NCBI GenBank assembly: GCA_030040795.1
Contig: JASHTA010000453.1
Location: 1 to 37,044 of the forward strand
Direction of reading: 5' to 3'
DNA length: 37,044 nucleotides
Source of the DNA: Gammaproteobacteria bacterium
GTDB taxonomy: Bacteria; Pseudomonadota; Gammaproteobacteria; Steroidobacterales; Steroidobacteraceae
Shown in pieces: positions 1 to 7,691 of this stretch (its first letter is position 1; each line of letters begins with the position of its first letter). Position numbers and translations under genes: made by a program. Below the pieces are notes generated by a model that had not been told where the DNA came from, did not search any database, and saw nothing but the letters and a program-made list of their open reading frames with translations.

Positions 1-1838
1 ATGAGAGCTGGCCGATCGGTCCGGCACCGGCGCGGAAGAGCTATCTCAACGGACGCGCCATGCTCGACGTGGCGCGGAAATGTGGCGCGGATGCGATTCA
101 TCCCGGATACGGCTTTCTCTCGGAGAGCGCCGAGTTCGCAACGGCCTGCGCGACCGCCGGCATCGTCTTTGTCGGACCTTCGCCGGCAGCGATTGCCGCG
201 ATGGGAGAGAAGGCGGCGGCGAAGGAGCGCATGCGTCGCGCAGGCATCCCGGTGCTGGCGGGCTACCACGGTGAGGATCAGGCGCTCGCCGCGCTCGAGC
301 GCCGCGGGCGCAAGCTCGGGTTTCCGCTCATCGTCAAGCCGAGCGGCGGCGGCGGCGGAAAGGGCATGCGGATCGTGCAAAAGGCGGAGGAGCTGCGCGG
401 GGCGCTCGAGGCGTCGCGCCGCATCGCGGAGAATGCGTTTGGCGACGAACGGCTGCTGCTCGAGCGCTATCTGCCTGCTGCACGACACGTAGAGGTGCAG
501 GTGCTGGCGGACCAGCGCGGATCGGTGTTGCACCTCCTCGAGCGGGACTGCTCGATTCAGCGCCGGCACCAGAAGCTGATCGAGGAAGCGCCGGCGCCCG
601 GCCTCGATGAGCGGCTGCGCTCCGCCATGGCGAATGCGGCGTGCGCGGTCGCGCGCGAGGTCGCGTACACCGGCGCGGGAACCGTCGAGTTTCTACTCGA
701 TGGAGCAGATTTTTATTTCATGGAGATGAATACCCGATTGCAAGTCGAGCACGGAGTGACCGAGGCCGTGACGGGGCTCGACCTCGTCGAGTGGCAGCTT
801 CGGATCGCCGCGGGCGAGCCGCTTGCGCTCGCGCAGGAGGAGATTGCCGCACAGGGCCATGCCATCGAAGTGCGTGTGTGCGCGGAGGACCCTGCGCAGG
901 ACTTTCTTCCGGGCTCGGGGCGCTTGCGGCTCGCGGCCTGGCCGCGCGCGGACGCCGCCGTGAGGGTGGATGCCGGATTCGACACCGGCGATGTCGTTCC
1001 TCCCGATTACGACTCGCTCCTCGCGAAAATCATCGTCCACGGCCCCACGCGCGCCGCAGCCATTGCGCGCCTGCGCGATGCGCTCGAGGAGACGCGCATT
1101 GCCGGCGTGCCGACGAACGTCGAGTGGCTCGCGGCCGCGCTCGAGATTCCGGCGTTTCGGTCCGGAGCGTTCAGCACGGAGTTCGTCGCGCACCATCACA
1201 CCTCGCTCATCGCGCGCTCGGACGACGGCATGCTTGTGCCATTTGCCGCAGCGGCCGAGGCTTTTACCCTGCAAGGCGCGGGTGCGCCGGCCTCGCCGTG
1301 GACCTTGGCCGACGGATTTCGCCTGGGTGAGGCCGCGCCGATCGAGGTGCGGCTGCTCGCGCCGGCTGGCGGCACGAGCGCCGAGGTGTGGGTCCGCGGC
1401 CGGTCGAGCGTGGAGGTGCTCGCGAACGGAGTCGCCCTGAGCATCGAGAGGGTGCCGACCGACGGCAAGCTTCTCGAGATGAGGTCTGAAGTGCGCGGAG
1501 GATTTGCGCAGGCGCTCGTGGTGTCGGATCGGATCGATGTTTGGCAAGGCAGCCGCCACGTGGAATTCCGCGTCGTGAATGTGGATTCCGCCGGCTCGGC
1601 GGCACGCCATCCGGTCGGTAGCCTGGCGACGGCCTTGCCCGGCGTGGTCGTTGCCGTGAATGTCGCCGACGGGGAACGCGTCTCGGCCGGTCAGCCCCTG
1701 CTCGTCGTCGAAGCGATGAAAATGGAGCATGCGATCTGCGCGCCGCGGGCCGGCGCCGTCGCCGCGGTGCACGTCCGGGTGGGTGATCGGGTGAAGGAAG
1801 GGGATACGCTCGTGACCCTGGAGCCCCCGACGCAATAA
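1..1838 (+). CDS. Acyl-CoA carboxylase, biotin-containing alpha subunit (3-methylcrotonyl-CoA carboxylase type), 5' partial
   Basis: The reading frame is open from the first bases (codons begin at base 3) and already shows biotin-carboxylase sequence (RKSYLNGRAMLD, then DAIHPGYGFLSE), so the start lies outside the window and about 50 residues are missing. Visible parts in order are the ATP-grasp biotin carboxylase domain (glycine-rich loop KPSGGGGGKGM; EMNTRLQVEH near the substrate site; C-terminal lobe to about residue 430), a linker, and a C-terminal biotinyl domain with EAMKMEH (biotinylated Lys573 of the partial protein). The visible 611 residues plus the missing part give about 660, the usual MccA length. 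The family carboxylates biotin with ATP and bicarbonate for transfer to an acyl-CoA by a beta subunit, here possibly in leucine or isoprenoid breakdown. Propionyl- or geranyl-CoA carboxylase is possible, because the beta subunit is not in view. Confidence 0.9.
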   Translation, partial: ESWPIGPAPARKSYLNGRAMLDVARKCGADAIHPGYGFLSESAEFATACATAGIVFVGPSPAAIAAMGEKAAAKERMRRAGIPVLAGYHGEDQALAALERRGRKLGFPLIVKPSGGGGGKGMRIVQKAEELRGALEASRRIAENAFGDERLLLERYLPAARHVEVQVLADQRGSVLHLLERDCSIQRRHQKLIEEAPAPGLDERLRSAMANAACAVAREVAYTGAGTVEFLLDGADFYFMEMNTRLQVEHGVTEAVTGLDLVEWQLRIAAGEPLALAQEEIAAQGHAIEVRVCAEDPAQDFLPGSGRLRLAAWPRADAAVRVDAGFDTGDVVPPDYDSLLAKIIVHGPTRAAAIARLRDALEETRIAGVPTNVEWLAAALEIPAFRSGAFSTEFVAHHHTSLIARSDDGMLVPFAAAAEAFTLQGAGAPASPWTLADGFRLGEAAPIEVRLLAPAGGTSAEVWVRGRSSVEVLANGVALSIERVPTDGKLLEMRSEVRGGFAQALVVSDRIDVWQGSRHVEFRVVNVDSAGSAARHPVGSLATALPGVVVAVNVADGERVSAGQPLLVVEAMKMEHAICAPRAGAVAAVHVRVGDRVKEGDTLVTLEPPTQ

Positions 1839-1969
1839 TCCCGGCCGCGGGTCGAGCTGCCCGTAGGAGCCTGTGGGGGAGGTCCGCAGGGGCGAGGGGC
1901 TATCCCTGGGCCCCACTTTGCGCATAATCGTCTCTCGCTCCTCGCGAGCGGCAGGCATCGAGGCGAGCA

Positions 1970-3442
1970 TTGAGCCAAGTCATTCCAATCGACGATCTCG
2001 TGGACGAGCAGAGGATCGGCTGGTTCAACATCAACCTGCTGGTCTGGTCCTTCCTCGCGATGTTTGCCGACGGATACGACATCGGAGCGCTGTCCTTCGC
2101 GCAGCCCGCGCTCGAGAGGCTGTGGCACGTGCCGAAGGCCGCATTCGGGCCGGCATCCAGCGCGAGCCTCTTCGGCATCCTGCTCGGCGCGCCGCTCCTC
2201 GGATTCATCGGCGACCGGTACGGCCGCAAGGCCGCGATCATTCTCGGAAGCGTCATCTACGGGGTGACCTCGATCGCCGTCATCTGGACGCACAACATCG
2301 ATCAGGTGATCGGGCTGCGCTTTTTGACCGGCATCGGCCTCGGTGGCCTGATGCCGAACACCATCGCCCTCAACTCCGAGCTGGCGCCGAAGCGCTTGCG
2401 CGCAACGCTCATCACGCTCATGTTCGTCGGCATCACGCTCGGCAGCAGCGCCCCGGGGCTCACCGCCTATGCGCTGATGCCGCGTTTCGGATGGAGGGTG
2501 CTGTTCCTCATCGGCGGGCTCGTTCCGCTCACCGTCGCCGCGTGCCTCGTGCGCGCGCTGCCGGAGTCGGTCAAATTTCTCGCGCTGCGCGCCGATCGGT
2601 ACCGGCAGCTGCTTGCAACCGCGCGCGACCCGCAGAGCGTGGACCGCTTGACGCGCCTTGCTCGCGACAATGAGCTGCAGCTCCTCGATACGGCGCGCAA
2701 GATGAGGCGGGATTTGCGCCTCGCGGAGGCGGTCAGATTCGAGCTTCCCGCCGCTGTCGACACGGCTGCCGATGCGGTGGGCTTGCGGAAACTCTTCACC
2801 GGTGGGCTCGCCTGGATCACGCCGCTGCTGTGGCTGTGCTTTTGCACCGCGCTGATGTCCAACTACTTTCTCAACTCCTTCCTGCCGCTCATCTTTCGCG
2901 ACAGTGGGCTGCCGGCCGGAAAGGCCGCGCTCGCCGCGACTCTCTATCACGTCGGCGGAACCGTCGGCGGATTGCTCGTGAGCGTGCTGCTCGATCGCTT
3001 CGGCTTCGTCGTGACCGCGATACTGTTCGTGGCCGCGGCGCCCGCGATCTGGGCGTTAGGCCTCGTTCAAACAACATTCATCGCGCTGGCGCCTTTTGCG
3101 GGCGCCTCCGGTTTCGCCGTTCTCGGCGCGCAGTTCGGCAACAACGCGGCTGCCGGGCTTCTGTATCCCACCGCCGTGCGCTCGAAGGGCGTCGGTTGGG
3201 CGCTGGGGATCGGGCGCTTCGGCGCCATCGTCGGGCCGCTGCTCGGTGGCGTGCTCCTTGGCATGAACCTCCCTCTGCGGCAGCTCTTTCTCGCTGCCGC
3301 GGCACCGATGCTGGTCGGCGCGGTTGCGGCGGTCGTGCTGGTGCGGCTGTGCTATGCTCGTCTCGGTGGCTTGCGCCTGGGGGACGTTCCTGTCAGCGCA
3401 GAGCCGCAAGTTCGCGGAGCCGGTGCACCAATACCGGACTGA
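1970..3442 (+). CDS. MFS transporter, aromatic acid:H+ symporter (AAHS) type
   Basis: This 490-residue inner-membrane protein has about 12 hydrophobic segments. Near the N-terminus it has the AAHS-like DGYDIG stretch in the first helix, and the MFS loop signature GDRYGRKAA follows between helices 2 and 3. The family imports 4-hydroxybenzoate, protocatechuate, vanillate and similar aromatic acids with protons; the substrate cannot be read from the sequence. The start is a TTG preceded closely by GGCGAG. It is preferred because the next ATG (about 2060) would remove a normal AAHS N-terminal segment. A loop of about 90 residues in the middle of the protein is longer than usual between helices 6 and 7. 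The gene follows the carboxylase by 131 bp and ends 4 bp before the next gene, so coupling to that gene is likely. Confidence 0.85.
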   Translation: MSQVIPIDDLVDEQRIGWFNINLLVWSFLAMFADGYDIGALSFAQPALERLWHVPKAAFGPASSASLFGILLGAPLLGFIGDRYGRKAAIILGSVIYGVTSIAVIWTHNIDQVIGLRFLTGIGLGGLMPNTIALNSELAPKRLRATLITLMFVGITLGSSAPGLTAYALMPRFGWRVLFLIGGLVPLTVAACLVRALPESVKFLALRADRYRQLLATARDPQSVDRLTRLARDNELQLLDTARKMRRDLRLAEAVRFELPAAVDTAADAVGLRKLFTGGLAWITPLLWLCFCTALMSNYFLNSFLPLIFRDSGLPAGKAALAATLYHVGGTVGGLLVSVLLDRFGFVVTAILFVAAAPAIWALGLVQTTFIALAPFAGASGFAVLGAQFGNNAAAGLLYPTAVRSKGVGWALGIGRFGAIVGPLLGGVLLGMNLPLRQLFLAAAAPMLVGAVAAVVLVRLCYARLGGLRLGDVPVSAEPQVRGAGAPIPD

Positions 3443-3446
3443 TCGT

Positions 3447-3998
3447 ATGGAAACCGCCGCGATTGCCCGCCGCCGCCGGCCCTTCCTCGCGCCGATCTGG
3501 CTGACGGTGCTGCTGCTCGTGATCGCAGTCGTCGTTGCGCTCGAGGTGTACCAGGCGGCCGCGACGACTACCGTCGTCGTGGTGCGGCCTGCCGAGAGCG
3601 CTCTCGGGAGCATCCAGGACGCGCCGCTGGTTCCTGAAGGAGAACAGCGCGCCGAGCGCCTGGCGGAACTCTTCGGAGGTACCGCGGCACCGGGGCGCAT
3701 AGCGGCCATTTACGTGGCGGCGACGCGGCAGACGCAGCAGACGGCGGCGCCTCTTGCTGCTCGGCTCGGCCTTCATCCGATCGTCGTTCCCGCGGCGGAT
3801 GTGGATGGAACCGTGGCGCGCGCGCTGAACGATTATCGGGGCGAGACGGTGATGATCGTCTCCGGCGCGATGGACCGCGTCGTCGAGGCGCTGAGCGGGA
3901 GCAAATCCGGCGCGCCCGCGGCCAACGACTACGGGAACATCTACATCGTGAGCGTGCCGATGTTGGGGAGTGCCGGCGTCGTGCAGCTGCACTATTGA
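3447..3998 (+). CDS. Membrane-anchored histidine-phosphatase-like protein lacking catalytic histidines
   Basis: A basic N-terminus and one hydrophobic helix (about residues 14-34) are followed by a domain of about 145 residues with the histidine phosphatase (phosphoglycerate-mutase-like) layout: VVVVRPAES near residues 43-51, LVPEGEQRAERLAELF, IAAIYVAATRQTQQTAAPLA, and a late TVMIVSGAMD strand. In active members the first motif is RHG/RHA and the late strand carries GHS. Here His is replaced by Pro48 in the first motif and by Gly140 in the second, while Arg47 and Arg94 are kept. It therefore looks like a non-catalytic paralogue, perhaps a periplasmic binding or scaffold protein; that role is inference. 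The start ATG lies 4 bp after the MFS stop, so translation is probably coupled. Confidence 0.7.
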   Translation: METAAIARRRRPFLAPIWLTVLLLVIAVVVALEVYQAAATTTVVVVRPAESALGSIQDAPLVPEGEQRAERLAELFGGTAAPGRIAAIYVAATRQTQQTAAPLAARLGLHPIVVPAADVDGTVARALNDYRGETVMIVSGAMDRVVEALSGSKSGAPAANDYGNIYIVSVPMLGSAGVVQLHY

Positions 3999-4028
3999 AC
4001 GGGCTGCTGAACCCGCTACTGAACCGGC

Positions 4029-4487
4029 TTAGCGGCCGCCGGCCGCGGCGAGCTGGGCGCGGATGAACGTCTCGTGTCTTCCGATGCGGAAGTCCGCGAG
4101 GACGGCATCGCGAATGACGCGCTCCCCGTCGATGAGGAATGTCGCCCGCCGCAGACCCATACCAAACGGCCCCGCCACGCCGTACAGGCGCGCGACGGAC
4201 TTGTCGGGATCCGACAGCAGCGTGAACGGCAGGCCGTACTTGAGGCGAAAATTCCGATGGCTCTGCGGCGTCTGGGGGCTCACACCCGCGACGGTGAGCC
4301 CCGATCGCGCGACATCGCCGTGCATGTCTCGAATTGCGCAGGCCTCCCGCGTGCAGCCCGGCGTGAAATCGGCCGGGTAGAAGTAGAGGATGAGCGCACC
4401 CGTGCCGAGCAGGCTGGAGAGGGAGACCGGCTTGCCATCCTGATCGGGCAGCGTGAATTCGGGCGCACGAGCTCCCCGGCGCAGCAT
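4029..4487 (-). CDS. bcp: Peroxiredoxin, BCP/PrxQ type
   Basis: This 152-residue thioredoxin-fold protein matches the usual size of bacterioferritin comigratory protein. The motif FYPADFTPGCTREAC places the peroxidatic Cys45 and a resolving Cys50 five residues apart, as in atypical two-cysteine PrxQ enzymes. The downstream GLPFTLLSDPDKSVARLYGV and the RATFLID strand are also typical. The family reduces hydrogen peroxide and organic hydroperoxides in the cytoplasm using thioredoxin. It converges on the phosphatase-like gene with 30 bp between the stops, and diverges from tRNA-Ala. Confidence 0.92.
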   Translation of the reverse strand: MLRRGARAPEFTLPDQDGKPVSLSSLLGTGALILYFYPADFTPGCTREACAIRDMHGDVARSGLTVAGVSPQTPQSHRNFRLKYGLPFTLLSDPDKSVARLYGVAGPFGMGLRRATFLIDGERVIRDAVLADFRIGRHETFIRAQLAAAGGR

Positions 4488-4551
4488 GACTGTCGGCTCC
4501 GAGCGAATGAGCGCTGATCATAGCCTCGGCGGTGCGAGCTTGTCAGGAGGT

Positions 4552-4579
4552 TTGCCCCTCGGGCGGCCGATGCTAGAAT
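4552..4579 (+). promoter_or_regulatory. Probable sigma-70 promoter of tRNA-Ala
   Basis: A -35 element TTGCCC (4552-4557), a 16-bp spacer and a -10 element TAGAAT (4574-4579) lie 43 bp upstream of the tRNA. A GC-rich discriminator (CGCGCGCC) follows, a feature of stringently controlled stable-RNA promoters. The call is based on motif match only. Confidence 0.55.
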
Positions 4580-4622
4580 CGCGCGCCTCTTCGCCGGTCC
4601 TGGTCGGCCAGGCGGCTCGTGT

Positions 4623-4698
<76 letters not shown>

Positions 4699-4736
4699 TT
4701 CAACCCTCCGGTGCTATCCAAGCGCGCAACTTCGCC

Positions 4737-5543
4737 ATGACCGCATCTTCGCGTCGCTTCGAGAGCACGGTTCCGTACTACGCGCGCTATCGACTCGGCT
4801 ATCCGACTCGGCTCATCGAGCGGGTCATCACGCTCGTGGGACTCAGGCCGGGCGATGCGGTCTTGGACCTCGGGACGGGCCCTGGACTCCTTGCGGTCCC
4901 GTTCGCGGCCGCCGGCTTCCGAGTGACTGCCGCGGATCCGGAGCCTGCGATGCTCAAGGTGGCCGGGGAGGCGGCGAGCGATGCGGGCGTGGCCTTGGAG
5001 TTATGGCTCGGGGGATCTAACGAGCTGACTCCCGGAATGGGCCCCTATCGCTTGGTCACCATGGGTCGATCGTTCCATTGGATGGATCGTGCCAGCACGC
5101 TCGCCCTGCTGGATCAGCTTGTAACCCCGGACGGGGCGGTAGCGCTCTTCCATGACGATGCTCCTAAGACGGCCGAAAACGCTTGGCGCGAGGTGCTGCG
5201 CGAGGTTTCGGACCGCTACGGCCGAGGCGCCGAATCCCACGTGGCGGCCTTCCATGCGCCCGATTATCGCACTCACGTGTCCTACCTCCTTGACTCGGCG
5301 TTTTGCTTGCTCGATGGCGTAAGCGTCGTGATCCGCCATTCGATCTCGATCGATGAGATCGTCGGCCGTGCATTCTCAATGTCCACGTGCTCGCGCGAGA
5401 AGCTCGGCGACCGCGCCGCCGCATTCGAGGCTGAGCTGCGCGCAGCGCTGGGTGAACGTTCCCCGAGCGGCATGTTCGTGGAGATCGCGGAGCTCATCGC
5501 GCTGGTCGCGACTCGGCCGAGAGAGGCCTTTACTGCTCGCTGA
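4737..5543 (+). CDS. Class I SAM-dependent methyltransferase
   Basis: This 268-residue cytoplasmic protein has a Rossmann-type methyltransferase fold. Motif I is VLDLGTGPG (residues 42-50). An acidic residue follows strand 2 (TAADPEPAML), and SFHWMD is the later motif common in the ubiquinone/menaquinone-biosynthesis-like (Methyltransf_11/25) group. The substrate is unknown. The last few codons and the TGA stop lie inside a 97-bp direct repeat (5531-5627) that matches the 3' end of an ABC permease gene in antisense, so the present C-terminus (AFTAR) was probably created by the rearrangement that produced the repeat. Confidence 0.85.
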   Translation: MTASSRRFESTVPYYARYRLGYPTRLIERVITLVGLRPGDAVLDLGTGPGLLAVPFAAAGFRVTAADPEPAMLKVAGEAASDAGVALELWLGGSNELTPGMGPYRLVTMGRSFHWMDRASTLALLDQLVTPDGAVALFHDDAPKTAENAWREVLREVSDRYGRGAESHVAAFHAPDYRTHVSYLLDSAFCLLDGVSVVIRHSISIDEIVGRAFSMSTCSREKLGDRAAAFEAELRAALGERSPSGMFVEIAELIALVATRPREAFTAR

Positions 5544-5627
5544 GAGCCCGGCTCACGGGCATGCGGCCTGCGTGGATCGCGGGCAATAGCCCGCCGAGCA
5601 GGCCGATCGCCAGAGCTCCTGACATCG
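5530..5627 (-). pseudogene. Detached 3' fragment of the neighbouring ABC permease gene
   Basis: Read on the minus strand this fragment encodes the same tail as the permease at 6519-7691 (LLPAIHAGRMPVSRALSEQ then stop; the permease has Arg in place of the His). It has no start and is cut off at about 5628, where it meets the VapBC upstream region. It is a remnant and not a gene. Confidence 0.85.
5531..5627. repeat. 97-bp direct repeat, copy 1 (left of vapBC)
   Basis: This copy aligns without gaps to 6520-6616 with three mismatches (5573, 5620 and 5621). It overlaps the end of the methyltransferase gene by 13 bp and supplies that gene's stop codon. Confidence 0.95.
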
Positions 5628-5641
5628 ACTGTCTTCCAGAC

Positions 5642-5671
5642 TTGACCCGTATATCAGGGATGCGGGACAAT
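5642..5671 (+). promoter_or_regulatory. Probable vapBC promoter
   Basis: TTGACC (5642-5647) and GACAAT (5666-5671) are separated by 18 bp, close to sigma-70 spacing, and lie about 30 bp before the antitoxin ATG. The stretch is more AT-rich than its surroundings and lies just inside the left direct repeat, so the operon carries its own promoter. Autorepression by the antitoxin would be normal for the family but no clear operator palindrome was recognised. Confidence 0.45.
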
Positions 5672-5700
5672 AAGAGGCGTAAAAGCATATTGCTGTATTT

Positions 5701-5970
5701 ATGCGAACTACCTTCGATCTCCCGGATGATCTCATGAAGCGCGCCAAGATCGTGGCCGTAAGGCGCGGTTCGACGCTCCGAGATCTCGTTGCCGAAGCCC
5801 TGAGAAAGCTGCTGTCGGACCAGGGTTCGCCGGAGCGGAGGCGGATGAATGACGCTCCCATCAAGCTGCCGGCTGGACACACGATTCCGGTTCGGTCCAA
5901 TGCCGAAATCGCCCGGCTGTTCGAGCAGGAAGACGTGGCGCATCTGAATGACGTGTATCGCGGACGCTAA
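5701..5970 (+). CDS. vapB: VapB-family ribbon-helix-helix antitoxin
   Basis: This 89-residue protein starts RTTFDLPDDLMKRAK, the usual ribbon-helix-helix DNA-binding strand and first helix, followed by a second helix (STLRDLVAEALRKLL). The acidic C-terminal half (NAEIARLFEQEDVAHLND) fits the toxin-binding tail of VapB antitoxins. The family dimerises, binds its own promoter and neutralises the partner PIN nuclease. The gene overlaps the toxin gene by 23 bp, which suggests translational coupling. The ribosome-binding site is weak; a purine run (AAGAGG) lies 23 bp upstream, and an AT-rich leader directly precedes the ATG. Confidence 0.88.
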   Translation: MRTTFDLPDDLMKRAKIVAVRRGSTLRDLVAEALRKLLSDQGSPERRRMNDAPIKLPAGHTIPVRSNAEIARLFEQEDVAHLNDVYRGR

Positions 5971-6388
5971 CGTCCTATTCCCGCTGCTGGTTCGGGGACA
6001 CTCGGCGCACGAGGTGGCTATGGAGTGGTGGCAAAAGCAGTCGGACAGAACTGTGGGTACTTGCCTTCTCACACGTCTTGCGGTGTTGCGCCTGTTGAGC
6101 AACCGGGTTGCCATGAACGGCGATCCGGTCAAGCCGGAAGAAGGCTTGGCGGCTTGGCGACAGCTTTCGGATGATCCGCGATCGACCCCTATCGATTCCG
6201 AGCCCACGACTCATGAGCGTCGCTTCGCCTCGCTGGTCACAGGGCGCCAACCGACGCCTAATCTTTGGACGGATGCGTGGCTCGCGGCCCTGGCGTTGTC
6301 ATTGGATTATGAGGTGACGACCTTCGATCGTGGATTCAGGTCTTTTCGTGGCCTGCGCGTGAGGCTCCTGACGCTGCCGGATCGGTGA
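5948..6388 (+). CDS. vapC: VapC-family PIN-domain toxin
   Basis: This 146-residue PIN-domain protein begins MTCIADANVLFPLLV, where Asp6 is the first metal ligand. Further acidic positions typical of the fold appear late in the protein (LWTDAWLAALAL and TTFDRGFRSF). VapC toxins are magnesium-dependent ribonucleases, commonly cutting tRNA or rRNA loops; the target of this one is unknown. It overlaps the antitoxin gene by 23 bp. The two-gene unit is bracketed by direct repeats of an unrelated gene's 3' end, which suggests acquisition as a cassette. A 131-bp stretch after the toxin (6389-6519) has no recognised content. Confidence 0.9.
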   Translation: MTCIADANVLFPLLVRGHSAHEVAMEWWQKQSDRTVGTCLLTRLAVLRLLSNRVAMNGDPVKPEEGLAAWRQLSDDPRSTPIDSEPTTHERRFASLVTGRQPTPNLWTDAWLAALALSLDYEVTTFDRGFRSFRGLRVRLLTLPDR

Positions 6389-6518
6389 TGCGCACTCTCG
6401 ACAGCCGCTCATGTGGCAGAGAATGTCATGTCCATGGCGCGCGTTTGCATGCGCATCTCTTGTACTTGCAACACACCTGGGGGTTTGAACTGGCTGGCTC
6501 GAAGATCCTTTCTCCCGG

Positions 6519-7691
6519 CTACTGCTCGCTGAGAGCCCGGCTCACGGGCATGCGGCCTGCGCGGATCGCGGGCAATAGCCCGCCGAGCAGGCCGATCGCC
6601 AGAGCTCCCAACATCGCCTCGAGCATCAGACGGGCCGGGACCACGAACTGGAACGCGAACTGCGTATCGCCCAGGAAGTTCGTGTTCGCCTGCAAGTTGT
6701 TCAACGCCAGATAGATGATCCCCGCGCCGAGAACACTCCCCGCCAAGGCGAGCAGCACCGACTCGCCGACGACCGCTGCGCCAACCGGGATGGCCCCGTA
6801 GCCGATCGCTCTTGCCGTTCCGATCTCCCGTACACGCGTGGCGATGGCACCGTACATCGTGTTGAGAGCGCCGAAGATCGCGCCGATGCCCATGATGATG
6901 AGCAGCGGCACGCTGAAGAATCTCACCGTACCCAGCAGGTCGCGCGCCCTGCGCTGGTAGTACTGCGATTCGGGCAGTGCGTAGACGCCCAGGTTGGGAG
7001 CTGCCTTCAGTGCGGCCTGAAAGCGCGCCACAGCATCCTTGCCTGAGAGCTTCACGCGCACGCTGTGCACGCCGGGTCCCAGACGAAATGCCGCCTGCAG
7101 GACAGGCAGATCGGCCCACAGCTCCGACTCGATGGCACCACCTCCATCTTCGAAGACCCCGACGATCGGCCAATCCGAATCCGCCAGACGCAATTTGTCG
7201 CCGACTTCCAGGCCCGCAAATTGCCGTTGGCTGCTGCGGCCGACCAGCAACTCGAATTGTCCTGGGATGAGGGCTCTGCCGGCGATGACCTTCAGGCCGC
7301 TACGGATTCTGAAAGCGGCAGGGGTCACGCCCCGAACCGAAAGATCCACGTAATCCCCCTGGCTGATGCGCTTGACGCTGACTGGACGAGAGCTCTCGGC
7401 CGAGACGATCGCGCGCGGGTCGGCAGTCGTCGCAAGTCCCTCCACGGCGGCAGTCGTATCCCTGTCCAGATTGCTTTGGTCCTCGGAGTCCTGACCGGTC
7501 TTGAGAACCACGAGAATCCCATCGTTCGAGCTTGCCATCAGCAATGATCGAAAGCTTGCGGCGATGGAGAACAAGCCGACGAAAACCGCCACGATGCACG
7601 CGACGCCAAATGCATCGATGGCCGCGCTCGCCCACCGTTGCGGCAAGGTGAGCAGGTTCAGCCGCAAGAGCGTCCACATCTGTCCGATCAT
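6519..7691 (-). CDS. ABC transporter permease, MacB/FtsX type (second of pair)
   Basis: This 390-residue inner-membrane protein has an N-terminal helix (about residues 24-46), a large periplasmic domain, and three C-terminal helices with the FtsX signature region (RVREIGTARAIGYG after the second helix). It ends GRMPVSRALSEQ. The ATG at 7691 overlaps the stop of the upstream permease (ATGA), so the two are translationally coupled and probably form a heterodimer. MacB-like systems work with a cytoplasmic ATPase and often a membrane-fusion protein to export lipids, peptides or drugs; neither partner is in the window. The last 97 bp are duplicated at 5531-5627 on the far side of vapBC. Confidence 0.85.
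   Translation of the reverse strand: MIGQMWTLLRLNLLTLPQRWASAAIDAFGVACIVAVFVGLFSIAASFRSLLMASSNDGILVVLKTGQDSEDQSNLDRDTTAAVEGLATTADPRAIVSAESSRPVSVKRISQGDYVDLSVRGVTPAAFRIRSGLKVIAGRALIPGQFELLVGRSSQRQFAGLEVGDKLRLADSDWPIVGVFEDGGGAIESELWADLPVLQAAFRLGPGVHSVRVKLSGKDAVARFQAALKAAPNLGVYALPESQYYQRRARDLLGTVRFFSVPLLIIMGIGAIFGALNTMYGAIATRVREIGTARAIGYGAIPVGAAVVGESVLLALAGSVLGAGIIYLALNNLQANTNFLGDTQFAFQFVVPARLMLEAMLGALAIGLLGGLLPAIRAGRMPVSRALSEQ
6520..6616. repeat. 97-bp direct repeat, copy 2 (right of vapBC, inside permease gene)
   Basis: This is the native copy: it is the 3' end of the permease coding region on the minus strand, including all but one base of its stop codon. It matches 5531-5627 at 94 of 97 positions. 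The 989-bp spacing covers exactly one repeat plus the vapBC cassette. Confidence 0.95.

Noticed and set aside
6389-6519. Possible tRNA or tmRNA 3' fragment between vapC and the right repeat
   Set aside because: Some T-loop-like bases (GGTTTGAAC) occur, but no acceptor or T-stem pairing could be built around them.
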